Source: Aureococcus anophagefferens (lineage: Eukaryota; Sar; Pelagophyceae; Pelagomonadales; Pelagomonadaceae). Taken from it: a stretch of DNA of 64,000 nt. The position numbers and the translations under genes are program-made. Below the pieces are notes generated by a model. The model was not told where the DNA came from and made no database searches. It worked only from the letters and a program-made list of their open reading frames with translations. The DNA lies in assembly GCF_000186865.1 (NCBI RefSeq), contig NW_008705575.1, positions 491,619-555,618 of the forward strand, read 5' to 3'. Within the stretch, counting starts at the first letter, position 1, and each line of letters begins with the position of its first letter. Positions 35,064 to 43,340 of the stretch are shown here, piece by piece.

Positions 35064-36356
35064 TTACAGCTCGGCGCGGTCGGGCTCGCCGTGCCCGACC
35101 GCGGCGATGAGCCGGTCGACGAGGGCCTGGGGGAGGAGCTCGGGCTGCGCCTTCTCCGCGGGCGGCGCCGCCGCGTCGCGCACGGCGGCGACGAGCGCGT
35201 CGCAGTCCAGGGCGATGGCGTAGCGGAGGTCGCCGTCCAGGCCGTCCGCGCCCGCGACGGCCCGCCCGAGGTCGCCCGCCAGTTCGACGAAGCCGCCGGC
35301 CTCGCGCCAGCCCGCGCCGCACGACGGCGCGGAGGCGAGCGCGGCCTTGAGCGGCCGCTCGGCCCGGCGGTCCGCCGCCGCGAGCCGCAGGACGGCGCCG
35401 ACGGCGGCGCACGCGTCCGGCGGGAGCCGGAGGCCCTCGTCCGCGAGGTCGCCCAGGAGCGTCGCGGCCTTGTCCGCCACGCCCCAGGCGCGGCCGTCGC
35501 CGTCGCCGCGCGCGCGCGCGGCGACGACGGCGCGCGCGGCGCCGTTCGCCGCGGACACGACGGCCCGCGTGCCCCGGCGGCCGAAGGCCCGCTGCGTGTC
35601 GCGGTTGCCGCGGAGCGCGGCGCCCAGCGCGTAGAGCGCCGCGCGATGGAGCGCCGGGTCGTCGTCGTCCTCGAGCGCGCGCACGAGCGACCCTAACACG
35701 TCGTCCTCGAGCGCCCATTTCTGGGACGCGTCGTCGTTCTTCACGGCCGTGCCGATCACGCGGCACGCGGCCGCGCGCGCCCGGGGTTCCGTGTCCGGTC
35801 CCAGGAGCGCGGCGACCACCGGCCAGCCCCCGAGCGAATCGTGGAAGTCCCTGGCCGCGTCCATGTCGCCGAGCTCGAACTCGAGCTCGTCGAGCTCGAA
35901 GGCCAGATTCTCCTTGTCGAGGAGCTTGCCGAGGCGCTTGCCCGCGGCCTTCGCGCCGTCCGTGAGCGTCTCGCTGAAGGACTTGAGCATGGCCTGCCGC
36001 GCGTCCCAGAGCGCGTCGAGCGCGGCGTCGTCGAGCGACGCGAGGTCGCCGACGTCGCCGAGCTCGTCCGCGGGCAGCCGGCCCAGCGCGCTGAGCATCG
36101 TCTCGCGCCGCGACATCGTCTTCGTCGTGTCCTCCTTGCGCGTCGCGTTGTCGACGGACTCGCGCCAGCGCCGCTCCATGGACTCGAGGCTCGCCAGCAC
36201 CGTGGCGTTGACGTCGACGTAGACGCCGCCCGTCGTCGCGTCGACCTTGCGCGACCAGCCCTCGGGCACGGCCTCGCCCGCGGGCCAGGCGACCCACTCG
36301 CCGCCGCAGCACTCGAGGGCGAGGCCCGCGCAGAGGAAGGCGAGGACGGCGCGCAT
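35064..36356 (-). CDS. SIL1: ER nucleotide-exchange factor SIL1-like (Fes1/HSPBP1 family)
   Basis: 430 residues from ATG 36356. A signal peptide (MRAVLAFLCAGLALECCGG) is followed by EWVAWPAGEAVPEGWSRKVDATTGGVYVDVN, which matches the SIL1 N-terminal pattern of an aromatic start, x-P-x-G and a TG-turn. Armadillo-type helices of the Fes1/SIL1 core follow: LGDMDAARDFHDSLGGWPVVAALL, ARAAACRVIGTAVKNDDASQKWAL and ALHRAALYALGAALRGNRDTQRAF. The protein ends DRAEL, a plausible variant of the KDEL-type retrieval signal. SIL1 exchanges nucleotide on ER Hsp70 (BiP). An in-frame upstream ATG at 36404 would bury the signal peptide, so 36356 is preferred. Confidence 0.87.
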   Translation of the reverse strand: MRAVLAFLCAGLALECCGGEWVAWPAGEAVPEGWSRKVDATTGGVYVDVNATVLASLESMERRWRESVDNATRKEDTTKTMSRRETMLSALGRLPADELGDVGDLASLDDAALDALWDARQAMLKSFSETLTDGAKAAGKRLGKLLDKENLAFELDELEFELGDMDAARDFHDSLGGWPVVAALLGPDTEPRARAAACRVIGTAVKNDDASQKWALEDDVLGSLVRALEDDDDPALHRAALYALGAALRGNRDTQRAFGRRGTRAVVSAANGAARAVVAARARGDGDGRAWGVADKAATLLGDLADEGLRLPPDACAAVGAVLRLAAADRRAERPLKAALASAPSCGAGWREAGGFVELAGDLGRAVAGADGLDGDLRYAIALDCDALVAAVRDAAAPPAEKAQPELLPQALVDRLIAAVGHGEPDRAEL

Positions 36357-36873
36357 GGTCGCGTATGTGACGGTGTTGGCACTGTTCGGCAACGCCACGA
36401 GCAATGTGTAGGGCGGGTTTGTCGACTGCTACTGCCAAGTGGCGACGGCGCGACGCTGTTTGGCAATGGACGAGCAATGCGCAAGGGCGGCTAAGGCTAG
36501 TGACAAGTGGCAACTCGCCTTCCTGAAGGTTCAGAGAGCGATCGGCGCGAGGATGTTGCCTTTGGCACGTTCAATGCACAAAAAACGACCGCGCAGCAAC
36601 GCGAACAACGCGGCTCTTAGCGCTCTCACCAATCCCGCCGCTGTGCACAGCGGCTCGGATCGCGGCGGCGTTGCAGGCGCGTCGCCGTCGTCCGCCGTCG
36701 CGTCGTCGGCCGGCCGGGGCCCGCGGACCGCCGGCGCCCCGGCGCCGAAGCGCGCCGCCTCCCGCGGCGTTGCAGTTCGGGGGTATCGCTCAACAACAAC
36801 CCGCGCTGCACCGCGCACGTCGAGCACGCACGCACGCCCGCGACCACCGCCGTACGCCGCGCGCGCCGCGGCC
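36357..36873. promoter_or_regulatory. Divergent upstream region between SIL1 and Myb genes, 517 bp
   Basis: The longest gap-free intergenic stretch in the window. The Myb frame is open from 36439 and could extend the protein upstream (for example from ATG 36553), but the composition there is AT-richer and then low complexity, so I treat it as 5' leader. A weak direct similarity (a TGTT/CGGCAA...GAGCAATG block near 36385 and 36457) is the only repeat seen. Confidence 0.5.
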
Positions 36874-39371
36874 ATGGACCTGGAGGACGACTACGGCGTC
36901 GGCGGCGACGACGACGACCTCAAGCGGCGCCGGTGGACGAAGCGCGAGGACGAAAAGCTCCGCGCGGGCGTCAAGGCCGTGGGCTCCGGCGACTGGGCGG
37001 CCGTGTGCAACACGTACCTCGGCGGCCACGGCCGGTCGCCGGAGCAGTGCCGCCACCGCTGGGAGCACGTGCTCAGCGAGGGCCTCGTCAAGGGCGCGTT
37101 CACGGAGGACGAGGACGAGATCATCGTCCGGGCCATGAAGGAGGGCCGCCAGCTCACGTGGATGCAGATCGCCGCGCGCATCCCCGGGCGCATCGGGAAG
37201 CAGTGCCGCGAGCGCTGGACGAACCACCTCGACCCCTCCCTCAAGAAGGGCGGCTGGACGCCCGAGGAGGACTCGATCATGGCCGAGGCGCAGACGCGGT
37301 GGGGCAACGCGTGGACCAAAATCGCGGAGCTGCTGCCCGGCCGCGCGGAGAACGCCGTCAAGAACCGCTGGAACTCGGCCTTCCGCCGCAACAACTCCGC
37401 CGTCTTCGGCAAGGCCACGGGCGAGAAGGCGCAATCGGCCGTCGCGACCGCGCGCGTCGCCATGGAGCTCATCGACCGCGGCGACGGCGGCGCGCGCGAC
37501 GCGGGCGGCTCGGGCCGCCGCCGGCCGCCGGCCGCGTCGGCCTGGGACGCCGCGGCGCCGCCGCCGCCGCGCAAGCGCGCGTCGACGCCGCCGGCCGCGC
37601 CGCCGCGGGGCGCGCGGTCGCCGGCCGCGCGGCCGTCGCCGCGGTCGCCGGAGCGGCGGCGCCACTTCCACTTCCCGCCGCCGGACGCCGGCGGCGCCGC
37701 GCCCGACGGCCTCGACCTCGTGATCCTGGCCATCGAGTCCGAGCAGGCGTCCGCGCCGCCGTCGCCGTCGCGCGGGCGGTCGCCGCCGCGGCCGCTCGCG
37801 TCGCCGCGCATCGGCGACGCGAGGCGCGGCTACCGGCCGCGCCTCGACGCGGCGGAGGCGGGCCCGCCGTCGCCCGCGCTGAGCTCGCCGAGCCGGAAGC
37901 GGCGCCGCGACCGGCCCTTCTTCGCCGACGCGGACGCCGCCGCCGCCGAGGACGAGCCCGAGCCCGCGCCGACGCTGCGCTGGCCGCCGCCGGCGGGGAA
38001 GCTCACGGCGGCCCAGGCCATGGACCGCTTCCCGGCGATCCGCAACCACAACCAGCTCCGGCAGCTCGAGCGGACCAAGGTCCGGCGCCCGGCGATGGGC
38101 CGCGCGTCCGGGTGCGACATCTTCGTCTACGACGGGGCCGGAAAAGAGTGATTCAAGTTCGCTTCAACATGAGTGTTCCGCGCGCGCGCGTTCCGGAAAC
38201 AGCATCCACGCTTCGAGAGCGCTCCGAGAGATGATCGCTCGTCCAAAGATCAGCCGAAACGAGCGGAAAACGGCCGAGATAGGAGCCTTTGAAGTTGGGA
38301 ATTTTGCACCCTTTTCCTGCCCAGGTCTACGACGAGCGCGAGCTCCGCGACTTCGCGGAGGCGCTCGGCCGGGACGAGGGCACCCGGTGCGACGAGGGGC
38401 CCGCGTCGCCGGGCCGCGGTGGCGCCTGGGCGCCGCCGCCCGGGAAGATCACCGCGCAGCTCGCGATGGACGCGTTCCCGTCGATCCGCCACCGGGACCA
38501 GCTCCGCCACCTCAAGCGGTGCACCGTGCGGCGGCCGACGCTGGGCCGCGCGGCGGCCTGCAACGTCCTCGTCTTCGACGAGGCCGAGGTGAAGGAGCTC
38601 GCGCGGACGCTGTCCGAGTCCGCGGACGACGACGCGGACCACGAGGACGCGTCGACGTGGGCGCCGCCCGACGGCAAGCTCACCACCAAGATGGCGCTGG
38701 ACAAGTACGGCCTGCGCCACCACGACCGGCTGCGACACCTGCCGCGCGAGGTCGCGCGCCGGCCGACGCTCGGCCGCGCGGCCGCGTGCAACGTCATCGT
38801 CTTCGACGACGCGGACGTCCGCGCGCTCGCGGAGAGTTTAGGCGGCCGCGTCGACGACGACGACGCGCGCGGCTGGGCGCCGCCGGAGGGCAAGTGCACG
38901 GCGACGGACGCCATGCGCGACCACAAGGCCATCCGCAACCACAACCAGCTCAAGCACCTCCACCGCGTCAAGGTCCGCCGCCCCGCCGCGGGCAAGGCGA
39001 GCGGCTGCGACATCTACGTCTACGAGAAGGCCGACGTCGCCGCGCTCGCCGCGGCGCTCGAGGGCGGGGAAGGGGCCGACGTGTCCTCCGCGGACTCCAA
39101 GGAGGACCCGGACGCCTGCACGTCCCAGGGCTCGTCCCTCGCCGGCGACGTCGACCCCGGCCGCGACGCGCCCGCGCCGCCGCCCGCGCTCGAGCGCGTC
39201 GACGCCGCGGCCGACGCGGAGGACGCCGCCGACGCGGACGCGCCGCCGGACAGCCCCGTGGCCGTGACGACGGACGTCGACGCGCCGCCGCCGGAGACGC
39301 CGCCCAAGCCCGACGCCGAGGACCGCTTCCGCGCCGTCGCGCCGCCGCCCGAGCCTGTCCTCGCGAACTGA
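36874..39371 (+). CDS. R1R2R3 Myb protein with four C-terminal copies of an unnamed ~65-aa repeat (exons 36874-38124, 38325-39371)
   Basis: 765 residues. Three SANT/Myb repeats occupy about 20-180: RRRWTKREDEKLRAGVKAVGSGDWAAVC..CRHRWEHVL, KGAFTEDEDEIIVRAMKEG..WMQIAARIPGRIGKQCRERWTNHLDP and KGGWTPEEDSIMAEAQTRWGNAWTKIAELLPGRAENAVKNRWNS. This is the c-Myb-type arrangement that binds DNA in cell-cycle or developmental regulation. A Pro/Arg-rich linker follows. From about 365 come four repeats: W-x-P-P-x-G-K-x-T..AM..., (R)NHNQLR-L, KVRRP-x-x-GRA-x-x-CDI-x-VYD, and a final E-L-x-x-F-A helix. The third to fourth are separated by acidic linkers. An introner splits repeat 1 between CDIF and VYDE; splicing rebuilds the motif seen intact in repeats 2-4. 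The tail is acidic/Pro-rich. Confidence 0.9.
38125..38324. mobile_element. Introner element, inverted orientation, forming the intron of the Myb gene
   Basis: Exactly 200 bp. GTCTACGACG begins both the intron (38125) and the next exon (38325), so the target duplication is 8-10 bp. The ends read GGGGCCGGAAAAGAGTG and CACCCTTTTCCTGCCCAG, which are imperfect inverted repeats. The body is the reverse complement of the elements at 2951 and 50244: TGAGTGTTCCGCGCGCGCG, TCGTCCAAAGATCAGCC and TTTGAAGTTGGGAATTTTGC are recognisable. The 5' GT is supplied by the target, the 3' AG by the element. Confidence 0.93.
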
Positions 39372-39713
39372 GCCGGCGACCGCCGGGCGCCGCCCAGAAG
39401 ACCGCCGCGGCGCCCGCGCGACCCTTTTCCCCCGCCCCCCCCCCNNNNNNNNNNNNNNNNNNNNNNNNNNNNNNNNNNNNNNNNNNNNNNNNNNCGGGGC
39501 GGAGGCCTGCGTCGGGCTCCGACGAGCCTCGACGCCGCTAGGCTGCGGCTCCGAGCCTGCAGGCCGACGAAGGCAAACTTGCTTGTCGACGACTCGGCGT
39601 GCTCCGCGGGAGTTCCGCGCCCCCGTCCGCCCACGCCCCCGCCGCGCATCCCGCCCACGCGCCCCGACGCGCTCGGGGCCGTGCCACGGATCGAACCCCG
39701 CTTCGCGAAGACG
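39372..39713. other. Intergenic, 342 bp, with a 50-N gap at 39445-39494
   Basis: Between the Myb stop and the ISCA1 start on the same strand. A C-rich run immediately precedes the gap, probably the cause of the sequencing failure. No ORF with coding-like composition and no recognisable signal. Confidence 0.6.
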
Positions 39714-40268
39714 ATGCTCGCCCGCGCATTACTACGAAGACCAAGCGCCGCCGCCCTGCGGAGACCAGGCGCCGCGCGGTGGTCGACGCAGCCGGCGGAG
39801 GCCCCGGCCGCGACGGGCGCCGCCCCCGCGGCCCCCAAGAAGCGCGCCCGCGCGCTGCCGGCGGCCCTCACGGTGACGCCGAACGCGGCGGCGCGCATCA
39901 ACGGCATGCTCTCCGGTAAGGACGACGCGATCGGCGTGCTCCTGGGCGTGAAGCGACGAGGGTGCAACGGCATGAGCTACACGCTCAACTACGCGACGGA
40001 GGCGCCGGACGCCAAGCACGAGCGCGTCGAGTGCGACGGCGCGGTCGTCTGGGTCGAGCCGCCCGCGCTTTTCCACATCGCGCGCGGCCCGCGTCGAGCT
40101 TTTCCGAGAGAGAGGGGGCGCGCGCCGCCCCGCGCGGGCGTCTCAGCGAACCATTCGCAGGTCGGCACGGTCATGGATTTTGAGGAGACGGCCCTGGAGA
40201 CGGGCTTCACGTTCACGAACCCGAACGAGAAGGGACGATGCGGCTGCGGCGAGTCCTTCAACGTGTGA
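39714..40268 (+). CDS. ISCA1: Mitochondrial iron-sulphur assembly protein ISCA1-like (exons 39714-40079, 40161-40268)
   Basis: 157 residues after splicing. A mitochondrial presequence (MLARALLRRPSAAALRRPGAARWST) and an Ala/Pro linker are followed by the HesB/IscA domain: LTVTPNAAARINGMLSGKDDAIGVLLGVKRRGCNGMSYTLNY, VWVEPPALFHI, VGTVMDFEE, and FTFTNPNEKGRCGCGESFNV. The three metal-ligand Cys (RGCNG and CGCGESF) are present. It acts in 4Fe-4S cluster maturation in mitochondria. Without splicing, an 81-bp Arg/Pro-rich insertion would interrupt the strand before VGTVMDFEE, where all homologues are continuous; removing 40080-40160 restores family spacing. The ATG at 39714 fits the presequence. Confidence 0.9.
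   Translation: MLARALLRRPSAAALRRPGAARWSTQPAEAPAATGAAPAAPKKRARALPAALTVTPNAAARINGMLSGKDDAIGVLLGVKRRGCNGMSYTLNYATEAPDAKHERVECDGAVVWVEPPALFHIARGPRRAFPRERGRAPPRAGVSANHSQVGTVMDFEETALETGFTFTNPNEKGRCGCGESFNV
40080..40160 (+). other. Probable GC-AG intron in ISCA1 (81 bp)
   Basis: Begins GCGCGC and ends ATTCGCAG. It is inferred from the family alignment (FHI joined to VGTVMDFEE). A GT donor in the stretch (40093) would break the frame, so GC-AG is the simplest reading. Length is a multiple of three with no stop, so it is invisible to ORF-based tests. Confidence 0.7.
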
Positions 40269-40552
40269 TGTCGCGCCGTGCTTGTAAATCATTTCTGGTT
40301 AAGTTTTCGGGCCCGCGCCGGCGCGCTCCGAGGTCGGCGCGAGGCGCGCGCGCGCGCGAGCGCGGCCTGGGGCCTCGGACGCGCCGTTCCGAAGAAGGGC
40401 GGGTAATGAACGGGGCGGCCAAAGAGAGGCGGCGCCGCGAGGCCGATGATCAGGGGCCGCCGTACAACACACATCACAACGGGGTGGGAGAATAGAGCGC
40501 GCGCCGCGCCGCCGGCGCGGCGGCGGCGGCAGCGCGGAGAGGCCGGCGCGTC

Positions 40553-40896
40553 CTAGCTCACGGTACAGCAGATGTCGTTCCTATGGGCGCTGCTGTGGAA
40601 CGGGTTCGGCTGGCCCGAGTACTCCGCGGAGAAGGGGTCGTCGTTCTGGTTCTCCTGGATGTACTGGCACAGCCTGCGCGCGCGCGCGGCGCGTCGTCGA
40701 CGCGCGGCGTCCCCGCACGCGACGGGCTGCCCCCGGGGCCGTCCCGGGGCCTCTCGGGGAGCGCGCGGGGGGCAGTGGCGCGGGGCGCGCGCTTGGCGCA
40801 GGCCGCCGATTTCGTCGTCGCCTTTTTGTACATGTTCACGTCCTCCTGTAAGCGGCCGACCTCACTCTCTACTTTGGAGAGCGTCGCCTGGCTCAT
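40553..40896 (-). CDS. Heterotrimeric G-protein gamma subunit-like protein (exons 40793-40896, 40553-40673)
   Basis: 74 residues after removing 40674-40792. Exon 1 encodes MSQATLSKVESEVGRLQEDVNMYKKATTKSAA, a coiled coil typical of G-gamma. Exon 2 encodes LCQYIQENQNDDPFSAEYSG, then QPNPFHSS...HRNDICCTVS. The NPF motif followed by a short basic stretch and a C-terminal CaaX box (CTVS) is the G-gamma layout, and the total length is right. The prenylated C-terminus would anchor the beta-gamma dimer at the plasma membrane. Both exons are too short to stand out as ORFs. The assignment rests on the coiled coil, NPF and CaaX together. It is divergent from the CH-domain gene. Confidence 0.78.
40674..40792 (-). 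other. Probable GC-AG intron in the G-gamma gene (119 bp)
   Basis: On the minus strand the intron starts GCGCGC after AA and ends GCGCAG before GCTGTGCCAG. No GT between the coiled-coil exon and the second exon gives the correct frame, whereas this GC donor does (K codon AA|G). The donor hexamer is the same as at the ISCA1 intron. Confidence 0.6.
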
Positions 40897-41237
40897 GGCG
40901 TCGGGCACCGGCGCGACGACCGCCGCGGACGTCCGGGAGCGGCGCGCGTATACGACCCCGCGCGCGGCAGCCCGCTCCGCCTATCAATCGGTACGACTAC
41001 TCGCAAATCAAGCGGCACCGAGGCAACCTTGAGGCCGGGCTGCCCCATGGAGCACCCGGGCGGCGCGCGCGCCAATCGATCGGTCGGTGCGATGGCGGAC
41101 CCCGAGTCCCCATCTGCGAGCGTGCAGAAGACCCTTAAGTCCGCCTCGGGCGGCTCCGGCTCTCCCGGCTCGCAGCCGAAATGGTGCGCTGTCCCGCGCG
41201 CGCGCCCGCGCCCGCCCCCGACCCCGCCGCCCGCAGG
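40897..41237. promoter_or_regulatory. Divergent upstream region, 341 bp
   Basis: Between the start codons of the G-gamma gene (minus) and the CH/M20-like gene (plus). It contains CAATCGGTACG and CCAATCGATCGGTCGG blocks (near 40985 and 41071), an imperfect repeat that could be a shared regulatory element. No credible ORF. Confidence 0.45.
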
Positions 41238-43323
41238 ATGAAGCGGCAGCGGCGGCTCTTCACGAACTTTTGCAACGCCAAGCTCTGCGACCGCGACGAC
41301 GTGCCGCCGATCACGGACGTCTTCGAGGTGATTTTCTTTTCTTTCGTCTTTTTTGTTTGCGAGTAAAACTCATTTATAGGACCTGCGGGACGGCCGCGTG
41401 CTCTACGCCCTGCTCGAGGAGCTCAGCGGCCAGTCGCTCGCGCCGCTGGGACGCATCAAGAAGCCGAAGAAGGGCAAGCAGGAGACGCGCATCGACCACG
41501 TGTCCAACCTCAGCATCTGCTTCCGCTACATCAAGCAGACCACGAAAACCGTGGGCATCGGCCCGAGCGACATCGCCGACGGCAAGCCGACCATGGTGCT
41601 CGGCCTGCTCTGGTCGATCATCGTCTTCTTCACGAGCAAGGACCTCGGCGGCGTCGACGACATCAGCGCGCTCAAGAAGAAGATCCTGAAGTGGTGCCAG
41701 AAGCGCACGGAGGCCAACACGGACGTGGAGATCCGCAACCTGAAGGACTCGTTCATGGACGGCCGCGCGTTCCTCGCGATCGTCTCCGACGTCGACCCCG
41801 ACGGCTTCCCCTACGCGCCCGCGCCCGACGCCTGCGCCAACTTCTCCAGCGCCTTCGCCGAGGCGCGGGCCAAGTACGGCGTGCCCGAGCTCCTCGACGG
41901 CGACGACGCCGAGTGCTGGAAGGAGGACCAGGCCATGGTCACGTACCTGTCGGAGATGATGAAGCGGCTGCCGGAGAAGGTCGCGGACGTGAGCGAGGGC
42001 GCGCTCAGCCACGTCGACGCGTCCTTCGAGGCGACGGCGGCGACGCTCGCCGAGCTCGCGGGCATCGCGTCGGCGCCCGGCGCCGCGGACGCCTGCGACG
42101 CGTGCGCGGAGGCCCTGCGGAGCGCGATGCAAAAGGCGGGCATGGCCGTGGACGTCATCCCGGACCCGGCGGGCGCGGGCCGCGCCGTCGTGCGCGGCGT
42201 CGCGCCGGGCGCCAAGGAGAAGCCCACGGTGCTCCTCGTCGCGTCGTACGGCGTCGACGGGCCCGAGGGCTGGGCCGGCGGCGCGGACACCCGGGACGGC
42301 GCCGTCGTCGCGCCGGGCGCCAAGGCGTGCAAGGCCGGCGCGCTGGCGCCCATCGCCGCCGTCGAGGCGCTGCTCCACGGCCTGAGCGACGACCAGCGGC
42401 CCAAGGTCAACGTCGAGGTCGTCTGCGCGTGCCCGGCCGCCGACGGGTCCTTCGCGCACCTGCGGAAGGTCCTCGCGGACCGCGACAGGGCCCCGGACTA
42501 CGTCCTCGTCGACGAGGTCGGCGCGGGTCTCGTGCCCGGCGCCTTCGGCGCGTTCCTGAGCTGCCGCGGGTTCCTGCGCGTCGACGTCGCCGTGGACGCG
42601 GGGCCCGCGGGGCCGACGGTCTTCTCCGCGCGCGACGTCCTCTGCGCGGCGCTCGCGGGGCTAAGGGGGGCCTCGGGCGCCCTCGCCGTCGACGGTCTGG
42701 CGGGCTTCGCGAAGAAGAACAAGTTCACGGAGGCCGCGGCGGCGGACGCGACCCTCGACCCGAGCTTGACGGCCGCCGCGCCGCTCGCGGGCTGGACCCT
42801 CGCGGAGCACCTCTGCTTCCACCCGGGCGTCTCCGTGGCCGACTTCGCCGGCGACGCGGCGGCGTCCCTCCACGTCCACCTGGCGCCGGGCTTCGAGCCG
42901 TCGGTCGCGGTCGACAGGCTCGCGGCGAAACTGTCGGAGCTCGCGGCCGCGCGCGGCGCGACCGCGACGGTGTCCTGCGCGGACGCGACGCGCCGGGGCT
43001 ACCTCAGCGACGTCGCGCCCCTCTTCGCCGCCAAGCTCAAGGGCGCCGCGGCGGCCCAGTTCCCCGGCCGGCCGCTCGTCGTTCTGGGAGCGTCGCCCGC
43101 GTACCTCCCGCTCGCCGCGGCCGTCGGCGCCGCGCTGCCCAAGGCCGCGACCTACGCCTGCGGCCTCCACGACCCCGGCGCGGCCCTCGGCGAGGCGACG
43201 GAGCGCGCGGACCTCGCCGACTTCAAGGGGAGCATCAAGACCCTCGTCCTGCTGCTCCTCGGCGCCGCGGGGCTCCCGAAGCAGAGCAAGGCCGTCGATC
43301 CGGCCGTCTTCTTCGGCAACTAA
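41238..43323 (+). CDS. Calponin-homology protein with C-terminal M20-peptidase-like domain (exons 41238-41327, 41380-43323)
   Basis: 677 residues. Two CH domains occupy about 1-230: LFTNFCNAKL...DLRDGRVLYALLEELSGQ...IDHVSNLSICFRYIKQTTK...DIADGKPTMVLGLLWSIIVFF, then KKILKWCQKRTEA...IRNLKDSFMDGRAFLAIVSDVDPDGFPY. This tandem is the actin-binding module of alpha-actinin/spectrin-type proteins. From about 300 the sequence resembles an M20 metallopeptidase fold: PTVLLVASYGVDGPEGW, GALAPIAAVEALLHGLSDD, VNVEVVCACPAADGSF...DYVLVDEVG, a lid-like DVAVDAGPAGPTVFSARDV...ASLHVHLAPGFEPSVAVDRL, and a closing GLHDPGAALGEATERADLADFKGSIKTL. The metal ligands of active M20 enzymes (HxD and downstream Asp/Glu/His) are not apparent, so it is probably a pseudoenzyme scaffold (inference). 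Confidence 0.82.
41328..41379 (+). other. Very short GT-AG intron (52 bp) in the CH/M20-like gene
   Basis: Starts GTGATTTTC, T-rich throughout, ends CATTTATAG. It joins VFE to DLRDGRVLYAL within the first CH domain at a codon boundary. It contains an in-frame TAA, so it cannot be coding. Its T-richness contrasts with the GC-rich introns at 40080 and 40674 and shows no introner similarity. Confidence 0.9.
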
Positions 43324-43340
43324 GGAGTTACGCAGGGCTG

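Noticed and set aside
40509..40550. Hairpin-like GC-rich run after the ISCA1/G-gamma 3' ends as a bacterial-type terminator
   Set aside because: Eukaryotic context, and the run is a simple GGC/GCC repeat without a T tract.
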